A stretch of DNA of 64,000 nt from Polaromonas sp. AER18D-145 (GTDB lineage Bacteria > Pseudomonadota > Gammaproteobacteria > Burkholderiales > Burkholderiaceae_C): NCBI RefSeq assembly GCF_002379095.1, contig NZ_NBZV01000004.1:1-64000 (forward strand). Direction: 5' to 3'. Of the stretch, positions 34,514 through 41,583 are shown in pieces. Both the position numbers and the translations under genes were made by a program. The notes beneath the pieces were generated by a model. That model did no database searches and was not told the DNA's origin. It was given only the letters and a program-made list of their open reading frames with translations. Every line of letters begins with the position of its first letter. The stretch's first letter is position 1.

Positions 34514-35097
34514 GGCTGGCCTTTCAAAACCAGCGGCAAACCGGCGGCCATCAGGGTCACGCGTTCACAGGCCTGCGCCACCTCCTGGTTGAGCCGGCCC
34601 AGCGCGTCCACAAAGGCGCGCACCTCGCGCCCGAGCGGTATCACGCCCAGCCCGATCTCGTTGCCGACCAGCACCAGCGGCCCGGGGCAACCTTCGATTG
34701 CTTCCAAAAGCATAGCTGCCTGCGACCGTGGGTATTGGGCTACAGCCTCTTTTTCATCTGGATCTTCGACAGGCATGAGCCAGTTGGTCAACCACAGCGT
34801 CAGGCAATCGACCACCACCAGTGTCTGCGCGTTGCCGTGCGCCGTGATGGCCTGCGCAAGCTGCAGCGGCTCTTCGACCGTGGTCATGCCGGGAACCCGC
34901 TCGGCCCTGTCCTGCTGGTGGCGCGCGATGCGTTGACGCATCTCGTCGTCCCAGGGCTGGCCGGTGGCGATCAGCACCGCACGATGCCCGGGCAATTGCG
35001 CAAGCCAGCCCTGCGCCAGCCTTTCGGCACGGCGCGACTTGCCGCTGCGCTGACCACCGAGGATCAGTTCGCTACGAACCAGGGACAGGTTATTCAT
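34510..35097 (-). CDS. cobU: Adenosylcobinamide kinase / guanylyltransferase
   Basis: A 195-residue bifunctional CobU/CobP: P-loop ELILGGQRSGKSRRAERLA, ATGQPWDDEMRQRIARHQQD, VVDCLTLWLTNWL and LVGNEIGLGVIPLGREVRAF. It phosphorylates adenosylcobinamide and adds GMP for nucleotide-loop assembly. A copy of the 60-bp repeat (34697-34760) lies in frame between the TLWLTNWL and VGNEIG motifs, giving a longer loop (about residues 112-135). It overlaps the BtuF-like protein by 8 nt and btuF by 4 nt. Confidence 0.94.
   Translation of the reverse strand: MNNLSLVRSELILGGQRSGKSRRAERLAQGWLAQLPGHRAVLIATGQPWDDEMRQRIARHQQDRAERVPGMTTVEEPLQLAQAITAHGNAQTLVVVDCLTLWLTNWLMPVEDPDEKEAVAQYPRSQAAMLLEAIEGCPGPLVLVGNEIGLGVIPLGREVRAFVDALGRLNQEVAQACERVTLMAAGLPLVLKGQP
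34697..34760 (+). repeat. 60-bp dispersed repeat inside cobU
   Basis: Blocks: ATTGCTTCCAAAAGCATAGC, TGCCTGCG, a spacer, TTGGGCTACAGCC and TCTTTTTCATCTG, in family order. It is read in frame on the minus strand as DEKEAVAQYPRSQAAMLLEA, in the loop ahead of the CobU base-recognition motif. Confidence 0.75.
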
Positions 35098-35890
35098 GGG
35101 TCGCACTCCAGTCCATGACGATGCGGTGCAACTGCTCCACCCCGTCGGTCAACGCGGCCGGTCCGGGTTGCAGGATGTCGGCCGACTTGATCTCGAACAA
35201 CTGGCCGTTTTTGACGGCGTTGACGTTCTCCCAACCGGGCCGCGCCGCAACTTTTTCGGGCCGGAACTTCTTGCCGCACCAGGAGCCGATGATGATGTCG
35301 GGATTGCGTTCGATGATCTGCACGCCGTCGGCAATGATGCGGTCCTTGCCCATGGCCATGCGCGCCAGTTCGGGAAAGCAGTCGTCGCCACCGGCCACGC
35401 CCAGCAGTTCGGAAACCCAGGCGATGGCGCTGATGTGCGGCTCGTCCCACTCCTCAAAAAACACGCGGGGCCGCCGTTTCAGGCCGGCCGCAGCCTGGGC
35501 AATGGCAGCCAGCCTGTCCTGCATGACCTGCATCAGCTGCAGCCCGCGCTCGCCCTGTCCGACCATGGCCGCGACCTGGTACATCATCGAGAAAATTTCA
35601 GCGATGCTGCGCTGGTTGAACACCGTGACCTGCACACCCTTGCGGATCAGCTCGGCCGCAATGTCGGCCTGCAGGTCCGAGAAACCGAACACGCAGTCGG
35701 GTTGGAGTTCCAGGATCTTGTCGATTTTGGCGCTGAGAAAAGCGCTGACCCGGGGTTTTTCGGCACGTGCGCGCGGCGGCCGGACGGTGTAGCCGGAGAT
35801 GCCGACGATGCGGCTCTCTTCCCCGAGCAGATACAGCCACTCGGTGGTTTCCTCGGTCATGCAGACGATGCGCTGCGGGCCGTACCTCAT
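35090..35890 (-). CDS. BtuF-like cobalamin-binding protein without signal peptide
   Basis: A 266-residue protein with the same type III binding-protein fold as BtuF: QRIVCMTEETTEWLYLLGEE, GISGYTVRPPRARAEKPRVS, FGFSDLQADIAAELIRKGV and IIERNPDIIIGSWCGKKFRP. It begins MRYGPQRIVCMTEE with no hydrophobic leader. The start is fixed by a 4-nt overlap with the cobB stop, so it is probably cytoplasmic unless exported in another way. A cytosolic corrinoid carrier or sensor between uptake and the Cob enzymes is a reasonable guess. Its stop overlaps cobU by 8 nt. Confidence 0.85.
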   Translation of the reverse strand: MRYGPQRIVCMTEETTEWLYLLGEESRIVGISGYTVRPPRARAEKPRVSAFLSAKIDKILELQPDCVFGFSDLQADIAAELIRKGVQVTVFNQRSIAEIFSMMYQVAAMVGQGERGLQLMQVMQDRLAAIAQAAAGLKRRPRVFFEEWDEPHISAIAWVSELLGVAGGDDCFPELARMAMGKDRIIADGVQIIERNPDIIIGSWCGKKFRPEKVAARPGWENVNAVKNGQLFEIKSADILQPGPAALTDGVEQLHRIVMDWSATHE

Positions 35891-37221
35891 GGCTGCGGCT
35901 CCGCTGAAAAAAGGCGGGCGGTCGCTGCCGGGCTGGACGCAAACCAGGCGTGGAAATAACTGGCGCGGACCGAACCCGAGACATAAAGCGCCTCGCCCTC
36001 GCCGCGCAGCTTGCGCCCCGGCGCCGCTTCGGTGCGGGTGGCGGGCTGCAGCGGCGTGGTGCAGGTCGAGTAGTGGAAGGTGTGGCCGCGCAGGGTGCCG
36101 CCGTCGAGACCAAGCTGCTGCGGACCCAGCGCGGCCAGGCGTTTTTGCATGCTGACGCTGCCGGGCAGCACGCCCCACATCGGGTGGCGCTGGCCTTCAA
36201 TGGTGTGCAACTCCTCAAACAGCGCCATCATGCCGCCGCACTCGGCCCAGACCGGCTTGCCGGCGCGCACATGCGCAGCCAGGCTGTCCTTCATGGCGCG
36301 GTTGGCCACCAGGGCCTCCAGATGCAGTTCGGGGTAACCGCCGGGCAGCCAGAGCGCGTCGCAGGCGGGCAAGGCGGCGTCCGCCAGCGGCGAAAAAAAT
36401 ACCAGCCGCGCGCCGAGCTCGCGCAGACAATCGAGATTGGCCGCGTAAATGAAGCAGAAGGCGGCATCCCGTGCCACCGCAACGGTCCGGCCCTGCAATG
36501 CACCGGCCGGAAACCCCGGCAGATCCGGCGCCTTGAAGGGAACCGCCCAGGCTTGCAGGTCGTCCGCGCTCATCTGGCCCAGCGGGGTGGTGGCCAGCGC
36601 ATCGGCGGCGGCGTCCAGCCGCTGCGTGGCGTCGCCGAGTTCATCGGACATCACCAGGCCCAGATGCCGCTCGGGCAGCGTCATGGCACTGCTGCGCATC
36701 AGGGCGCCCAGCCAGTGATCCGGCTCACGCAGGCTTTCCTCGAGCATCAGCGCATGGCTGTCGGAGGCCACCCGGTTGGCCAGCACGCCGGCAAACCGCA
36801 GTCCGTCCCGGTAATGCTGCAGGCCCCAGGCCAGCGCGCCGAAGGTGCCGGCCATGGACCCGGCGTCGATGACCGCCAGCACCGGCAGGCAGAAACGCTG
36901 CGCCAGATCGGCCGCGCTCGGCTGCCCGTCGAACAGCCCCATCACGCCTTCGACAATAATCAGGTCGGCCTCCTGCGCCGCATCATGCAGCCGCTGCGCG
37001 CAGTCGGCCTCGCCGGTCATCCACAGGTCGAGCTGGTGCACCGGCGCGCCGCTGGCCAGGGCCAGCCAGTACGGGTCCAGAAAATCCGGCCCGCACTTGA
37101 AGACCCGCACACGCCGTCCCTGGCGCGTGTGCAGGCGCGCCAGCGCACACGCGACCGTGGTCTTGCCCTGGCCGGAGGCCGGGGCGGCGATGAGAATGGC
37201 GGGACAGCGGTTTTTGGGCAA
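35887..37221 (-). CDS. cobB: Cobyrinate / hydrogenobyrinate a,c-diamide synthase
   Basis: A 444-residue CobB/CbiA amidotransferase: ILIAAPASGQGKTTVACALA (ATPase), VFKCGPDFLDPYW, IIVEGVMGLFDG and the glutaminase region PVWAECGGMMALFEELHT with catalytic Cys. It amidates side chains a and c of cobyrinate. It is the earliest corrin step encoded here, so the operon can complete cobalamin only from a corrin ring made elsewhere or imported. It lies 12 nt after btuB and overlaps the BtuF-like gene. Confidence 0.94.
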   Translation of the reverse strand: MPKNRCPAILIAAPASGQGKTTVACALARLHTRQGRRVRVFKCGPDFLDPYWLALASGAPVHQLDLWMTGEADCAQRLHDAAQEADLIIVEGVMGLFDGQPSAADLAQRFCLPVLAVIDAGSMAGTFGALAWGLQHYRDGLRFAGVLANRVASDSHALMLEESLREPDHWLGALMRSSAMTLPERHLGLVMSDELGDATQRLDAAADALATTPLGQMSADDLQAWAVPFKAPDLPGFPAGALQGRTVAVARDAAFCFIYAANLDCLRELGARLVFFSPLADAALPACDALWLPGGYPELHLEALVANRAMKDSLAAHVRAGKPVWAECGGMMALFEELHTIEGQRHPMWGVLPGSVSMQKRLAALGPQQLGLDGGTLRGHTFHYSTCTTPLQPATRTEAAPGRKLRGEGEALYVSGSVRASYFHAWFASSPAATARLFSAEPQP

Positions 37222-37233
37222 GACAGCTTCCTT

Positions 37234-39072
37234 TTATTTCGGCTGGTAGCGCAAGGTGACAAACACGCCACGCCCGGGCTGGTTGTAGCCCAGAATGGTT
37301 TCGTATTGCCGGTTGGTCAGGTTGTTGACCCTGGTTTGCAGCTTCCAGTCCTTGTTGAGCGCATAGTCTGCATAAACATCGGCCGTGGTGTAGCCGTCAA
37401 CGGGCTTGAGGTTTGCCGTGTCATCAAAACGCCCTCCGGCCCGCAACACCGAGCCACCCACCGTCCAGACGCCTGCGCCGTAGTCGGCACCCAGCATCAC
37501 CTGGCTGGCACTGCGGCGCGGCAGGCGCTTGCCGGTGATTTCGTTGCGCGGCTCGAGCGCGTCCACCGAAGCACGCAGCGTCAGTGCACCGAACGAGCCG
37601 TCATAAGCCAGCGTCCAGCCATCAATCCGCGCCCGGGGCACGTTGACGGGGGTTGTCGTGCTGGTAATGAAGCCACGGATCTTGTTGTCAAAGTGGACCA
37701 GCTTCACGGTATGGCCCGCATCACTCCAGGTGATGCCCATATCCGTATTGCGGCCGCGTTCAGGCTGCAGCGCGGAATTGCCAAAACCGGGAAAATACAG
37801 CTGGTTGAACGATGGCGCCACGAAACTGGTGCCATGCGAGGCATGCACGCGCCAGGCGGGTGTGAGATTGAACGCGTAACCGGCAAAGCCGGTGTTGCCG
37901 CTGCCGAACTGCGAATTGCTGTCGCTGCGCAAATTGAGTTGCCAGCGGTGCCGGCCTTCGCTGCCATTGAGTCCGGCAAACCAGGACGCCACCGTACGTT
38001 CGTTCACGGTGTACCGGGTCGTGCTGTCAACTTTTTGCGCCAGGTGCTCCATGCCAAGCAGCGCAACGCCAAGCGGCGTGTCGACATCGTTCTGCCAGGT
38101 CCACTGTTGCTGCGTCGTCTTGAACAGGCTGGGAAACAGGGCGGGCGCAGCCTCGATGGCCCGGCTTGAATCCACGCTTTGGCCGAAGCGCAGCTGTGTT
38201 TTCCAGCCCGGCAGGAGCCGGCCCTCAACACCGGTCCGCAGTGTTTGGGTCCGTCCTGCGTAGCGGGTATCGCGGTTAAGGCCATCGTCAGTGTGGTTCA
38301 CACTGTCTGCATGCAGAAGGCCGGCATCGACCTTCCATGCGGCATTGATCTGCAAGGCCACCGAGGCGTTCAATGCCTCCTGGTCAAAGCCGTCACGATC
38401 AGGGTTGAAGTTGCTTCCCACTCTGGCATTGGTGCTGGAAAAACCGGCATCACGGGTTTTCTGAACACCCAGGGCGTAGCTGACCTCGCCAGTTCCCCCG
38501 GTCAAACCGGTGGCCACCTGGCGGTATTTTTCACTCCCCAAAGACACCGAGGCGTAAGGGCTGAAACCTTTGGTACCTTTGCGCAAAAATATTTGCACGA
38601 CACCGCCCACCGCCTCGCTGCCATACAACGCCGAGGCCGGGCCTTTCAGAATTTCAATGCGCTCGATCATGTCCACCGGAATGGTGTCCCACGATGGCGT
38701 ACCGGTGGTGGCTGAGCCATAGCGCACGCCGTCTACCAGCAAGATGACATGGCGGGCTTCGGTGCCGCGAATGTTGATGCTGCTGTTCTTGCCCAGGCCG
38801 CCGTTGGAGCTGAACTGGACACCGGGAACCCGGGACAGGATTTCAGGCAGGGTTCTGCCTGCCGATTTTTCGATCCCGGTCCGGTCGATCACCACCACGT
38901 CGCTGACAAGTTCGTCAGCCCGTGTCGGTGTGCGTGTGGCCGCGACCACCGTTTCTTTAAGAGTGGCGCCTGTTCCCTGGATTTGGGAAAAGGCAGGAAA
39001 AGCCGCGGCCAAAGCCAGCGGCAGCACGGCAAGGCGTACACGAGAAACACAGATTTTCATGATGAGAAACAT
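37234..39072 (-). CDS. btuB: TonB-dependent outer-membrane vitamin B12 receptor
   Basis: A 612-residue receptor: signal peptide (RLAVLPLALAAAFPAFS), TonB box near LKETVVAATRTP, plug domain (IEKSAGRTLPEILSRVPGVQ; SINIRGTEARHVILLVDGVR; YGSEAVGGVVQIF), then a beta barrel ending in a terminal aromatic-type strand (GVFVTLRYQPK). It imports corrinoids across the outer membrane using TonB energy. It is the first gene after the cobalamin riboswitch. An ATG at 39060 is an alternative start; 39072 is favoured by a GAGGG stretch upstream. Confidence 0.94.
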   Translation of the reverse strand: MFLIMKICVSRVRLAVLPLALAAAFPAFSQIQGTGATLKETVVAATRTPTRADELVSDVVVIDRTGIEKSAGRTLPEILSRVPGVQFSSNGGLGKNSSINIRGTEARHVILLVDGVRYGSATTGTPSWDTIPVDMIERIEILKGPASALYGSEAVGGVVQIFLRKGTKGFSPYASVSLGSEKYRQVATGLTGGTGEVSYALGVQKTRDAGFSSTNARVGSNFNPDRDGFDQEALNASVALQINAAWKVDAGLLHADSVNHTDDGLNRDTRYAGRTQTLRTGVEGRLLPGWKTQLRFGQSVDSSRAIEAAPALFPSLFKTTQQQWTWQNDVDTPLGVALLGMEHLAQKVDSTTRYTVNERTVASWFAGLNGSEGRHRWQLNLRSDSNSQFGSGNTGFAGYAFNLTPAWRVHASHGTSFVAPSFNQLYFPGFGNSALQPERGRNTDMGITWSDAGHTVKLVHFDNKIRGFITSTTTPVNVPRARIDGWTLAYDGSFGALTLRASVDALEPRNEITGKRLPRRSASQVMLGADYGAGVWTVGGSVLRAGGRFDDTANLKPVDGYTTADVYADYALNKDWKLQTRVNNLTNRQYETILGYNQPGRGVFVTLRYQPK

Positions 39073-39151
39073 TCAACAAAAGGCCCTCACCGGCTTCCCC
39101 GCCAGTGCATGAGCGTTACAAACGCCCGGTCCAATGAAAGACGCGCGCGTT

Positions 39152-39418
39152 CACCTTGTTGGCCGGTATCCGGGCTGACGGAACTGCTCTCATCGCCTTC
39201 CCAAGCGCGTGTTCAGAACGCTCAGTGGCTGATGATGAAAGCTGAATGTGCCCCGAGCCTGAATCAGGGGTGCGACATTCGTCCGTTTACCGTTGCGGGG
39301 GCAGCGCAGGTTAAAAATCTAGGCGCAATCGGCCCGGGCTGACCCGGTGCGGATGGCGTTGATTCCCTCCTGCTTCCCGTTGAACTGCAGCGTGTGAACC
39401 ACACCGCGAGCACCAACA
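39152..39418 (-). promoter_or_regulatory. Cobalamin riboswitch with enlarged 5' stem-loop
   Basis: On the minus strand the RNA opens with TTGGTGCTCGCG (39417 down). It continues with GGGAAGCAGG, GCTGCCCCCGCAACGGTAA, AGCCACTG, GGGAAGGCGATGAG and the B12 box CAGCCCGGATACCGGCC (about 39161-39178). These are the ordered landmarks of the class. Between GGGAAGCAGG and CCTGCGCTGCCCCCGC there are about 57 nt where a short GGTG-type loop is usual, so this arm looks expanded. It lies about 80 nt before btuB and should repress the operon when adenosylcobalamin is abundant. Confidence 0.9.
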
Positions 39419-39424
39419 GGCAAG

Positions 39425-39430
39425 ATTCTA
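39425..39430 (-). promoter_or_regulatory. Candidate -10 element for the btuB-cob operon
   Basis: TAGAAT on the minus strand ends 7-8 nt before the first conserved base of the riboswitch, which fits transcription starting near 39418. No good -35 at 17 bp is visible; TTGCAC lies only 12 bp upstream. Confidence 0.4.
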
Positions 39431-39452
39431 CGCGCCAAAACTGTGCAAACCC

Positions 39453-39458
39453 TACAAT
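39453..39458 (+). promoter_or_regulatory. Candidate -10 element for the zapB-like/zapA genes
   Basis: TACAAT on the plus strand would start transcription near 39465, only about four bases before the ATG at 39469. This predicts an almost leaderless message. It lies back to back with the btuB-operon promoter. There is no clear -35. Confidence 0.35.
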
Positions 39459-39468
39459 TGGCACTTCC

Positions 39469-39729
39469 ATGGCGAACCCAACCCACATCGACCAGATCGC
39501 CGAACGCGTCGAGCGGCTCCTGCTGCGCTACGAAGAGTTGCAGCGCACCAATGCCCTGCTCACCGAGCAGGTGCACGAACTCACGCAGGAGCGTGATTCG
39601 CTGCGCTCGCGCCTGAGTGCCGCGCGCGCCAGGGTCGATGCCCTGCTCGAACGCCTGCCGGATTCGTCGGCGCCGATGTCGGCGGCCGGCCCGGCCCATG
39701 GCAGGACACCCGTGGGATCGGACTCATGA
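39469..39729 (+). CDS. ZapB-like small coiled-coil cell-division protein
   Basis: An 86-residue protein. Residues about 5-65 form a continuous coiled coil (IAERVERLLLRYEELQRT ... VHELTQERDSLRSRLSAARA), followed by a loose C-terminal tail. This matches the TIGR02449/ZapB-type family that commonly precedes zapA in beta- and gammaproteobacteria and assists Z-ring organisation. The ATG at 39469 is chosen because coiled-coil homology begins there. Its stop overlaps the zapA start by 4 nt (ATGA). Confidence 0.85.
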   Translation: MANPTHIDQIAERVERLLLRYEELQRTNALLTEQVHELTQERDSLRSRLSAARARVDALLERLPDSSAPMSAAGPAHGRTPVGSDS

Positions 39730-40091
39730 AGCAGCTTGACGTACAGATCATGGGTCAGAGCTACCTGCTCGGCTGCCCCGAGGGCGGCGAGACCAGGCTG
39801 CTCGACGCCGTGGAAAAGGTCGACGCGGCCATGTGCAAGATCCGTGACGCCGGAAAAATCAAGGCGCGTGACCGCATCGCCGTGCTGGCCGCCCTGAACC
39901 TGGCTTTCGAGCTGTCGGAGATGGAGGCCAATGCGCTGAAGGCTGCGCACAGCACCCCGGCGCCGGCCGCCGGCCCGGCCAGGTCCAACGGCACGGGCGT
40001 ATCGGCAGCCGAAGCCGCAGCGCAGCCGCTACTGGCGGCCTTGCTGCAACGCCTGGACAACGCGCTGGGCGTGGACGGCCGCCTGCTGTAA
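39726..40091 (+). CDS. zapA: Cell division protein ZapA
   Basis: A 121-residue protein. The N-terminal ZapA domain (MKQLDVQIMGQSYLLGCPEG, then ETRLLDAVEKVDAAMCKIRD, RDRIAVLAALNLAFELSEME) is followed by a proline/alanine-rich linker and a short helix. ZapA bundles FtsZ filaments at the division site. It is coupled to the ZapB-like gene and followed by 6S RNA, a conserved order in proteobacteria. It is slightly longer than E. coli ZapA (109). Confidence 0.93.
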   Translation: MKQLDVQIMGQSYLLGCPEGGETRLLDAVEKVDAAMCKIRDAGKIKARDRIAVLAALNLAFELSEMEANALKAAHSTPAPAAGPARSNGTGVSAAEAAAQPLLAALLQRLDNALGVDGRLL

Positions 40092-40128
40092 AGCGCGCCC
40101 CGGGCCAGCGTGGCGCGCGCCAAAGGCC

Positions 40129-40134
40129 TACAAT
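40129..40134 (+). promoter_or_regulatory. -10 element of the 6S RNA promoter
   Basis: TACAAT lies 6 bp before the predicted 6S RNA start at 40141. The GC-rich stretch between the -10 and the transcript start is short. No canonical -35 is visible at 17 bp. Confidence 0.5.
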
Positions 40135-40140
40135 CGAACC

Positions 40141-40311
40141 GTCTGCGGTACACACCGGGCTTTATATTTCCTTGTACCAATGCTCTTAGAGCACGGGCTT
40201 GGTAAATTGTCAGGCAGGCGTGATCGTCTCGCGTTAGACGAACCCGAAACCTGACTGCCCTCGCCCACCTGAACCCTGGTTCAGGATGACGGTCCGGTGG
40301 TATTCGCAGAC
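40141..40311 (+). ncRNA. ssrS: 6S RNA
   Basis: About 171 nt directly after zapA. The ends pair (5' GTCTGCGGTACACACC with 3' GGTGGTATTCGCAGAC). The 3' side carries the conserved CACCTGAACC, GGTTCAGG and GATGACGGTCCG series found in 6S RNAs. A TACAAT box sits at the right distance upstream. 6S RNA mimics an open promoter and sequesters the sigma-70 RNA polymerase holoenzyme in stationary phase. The ends are estimated from the pairing. Confidence 0.88.
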
Positions 40312-40393
40312 ACCTCTTTTCACGCCGTCGCCACCCCCGCCGCCTTCCCCGTCCAACCCGCTTGCCCCGCCGAGCAGCCTGTCCTTACGCCGC

Positions 40394-41212
40394 ATGACCT
40401 TCGAACCCCTGCTCATTCTTGAACTTGCCCTGCTGGGTGTCGGCACCGGCTTTCTCGCGGGCCTGCTGGGCATAGGCGGCGGCATGCTGATGGTGCCTTT
40501 CATCACCATCATCATGGCGCAGCGCGGCGTGGCGCCGGACCTGGCCGTCAAGATGGCGATTGCCACCTCGATGGCCACCATCATCTTCACCTCCATCTCC
40601 AGCGTGCGTGCCCACCACAAGCGCGGCGCCGTGCGCTGGGACATCGTCAGGCGCCTGGCTCCCGGCATCGTGGTCGGCAGCATCATCGGCAGCCTGGGCG
40701 TGTTTGCCCTGCTCAAGGGCTCTTACCTGGCGATCTTCTTCGGCCTCTTTGTGAGCTTCTCGGCCACCCAGATGTTTCTGGACAAGAAGCCCAAACCGAC
40801 GCGCCAGATGCCGGGCACGGCCGGCCAGTTTGCGGCCGGCGGCGGCATCGGGTTCCTCTCGGGGCTGGTGGGCGCGGGCGGCGGCTTCATCAGCGTGCCT
40901 TTCATGACCTGGTGCAACGTCGCCATCCACAACGCGGTGGCCACCTCGGCCGCGCTCGGCTTTCCGATTGCCGTGGCCAATGTGCTCGGTTACGTGATCA
41001 GCGGCCAGTCGGTGCAGGGCCTGCCGCCCGCCTCCTTCGGCTACATCTGGCTGCCGGCGCTGGTGGTCATTGCCGCCTGCAGTTTTTTCGTCGCACCACT
41101 GGGCGCCAGGGTCGCGCACAAGCTGCCGGTGAGCAAGCTCAAGCGCGTTTTTGCCAGCATCCTTTATGTGCTGGCCGCCTACATGCTCTGGAAGGGCCTG
41201 AGCAGCCTCTAG
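40394..41212 (+). CDS. TauE/SafE-family sulfite/organosulfonate exporter-like permease
   Basis: A 272-residue membrane protein with about eight helices and the internally repeated TauE motif: GFLAGLLGIGGGMLMVPFI in the first half and GFLSGLVGAGGGFISVPFM in the second. The start at 40394 (MTFEPLLILE) is chosen because the longer frame overlaps 6S RNA and is proline-rich. Family members export sulfite, sulfoacetate or related anions, or act in sulfur metabolism. No sulfur gene is adjacent, so the substrate is open. Confidence 0.88.
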   Translation: MTFEPLLILELALLGVGTGFLAGLLGIGGGMLMVPFITIIMAQRGVAPDLAVKMAIATSMATIIFTSISSVRAHHKRGAVRWDIVRRLAPGIVVGSIIGSLGVFALLKGSYLAIFFGLFVSFSATQMFLDKKPKPTRQMPGTAGQFAAGGGIGFLSGLVGAGGGFISVPFMTWCNVAIHNAVATSAALGFPIAVANVLGYVISGQSVQGLPPASFGYIWLPALVVIAACSFFVAPLGARVAHKLPVSKLKRVFASILYVLAAYMLWKGLSSL

Positions 41213-41226
41213 GATGCTGCAAGGAC

Positions 41227-41571
41227 TCAGCCATGCGCCCGGCGTGAATCGGCCGGCGCCTCGTCCCTCTCCCTGAGCCCGTAGTCACGGATCACCTCGG
41301 CGATCCGCAGGCGGTAATCCCTGAACATGGTGGACCGGCCGGCCGCCTGCGCGGCACGGTGCGCCTCCAGGTTGCGCCAGGCCTGCAGGCAGGACTCGTC
41401 GCGCCAGAACTGCAGCGAGAGCAGCTTGTCGGGCTCGCTCAGGCTCTGGAAACGTTCGATCGAGATGAACCCGTCCATCTTCAGCAGCTCGGCCTTGAGC
41501 TCGGCGGCCCAGTTCAGGTAACCCTCGCGGTGCGCCGGGTCGGGCCAGACTTCAAAAATAACCGACACCAT
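41227..41571 (-). CDS. Antibiotic biosynthesis monooxygenase (ABM) domain protein
   Basis: A 114-residue single-domain protein with a dimeric alpha-beta-barrel pattern: MVSVIFEVWPDPAHREGYLN, FISIERFQSLSEPDKLLSLQ and FWRDESCLQAWRNLEAHRAA. Such proteins range from small monooxygenases to stress-related proteins of unknown activity. It follows the P450 gene on the same strand by 12 bp and is probably co-transcribed with it. Confidence 0.82.
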   Translation of the reverse strand: MVSVIFEVWPDPAHREGYLNWAAELKAELLKMDGFISIERFQSLSEPDKLLSLQFWRDESCLQAWRNLEAHRAAQAAGRSTMFRDYRLRIAEVIRDYGLRERDEAPADSRRAHG

Positions 41572-41583
41572 GTGACTTCTCCT

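Noticed and set aside
40286-40393. Longer start for the TauE-like protein
   Set aside because: The extra 36 codons overlap the 3' end of 6S RNA and are proline/serine-rich with no membrane character.
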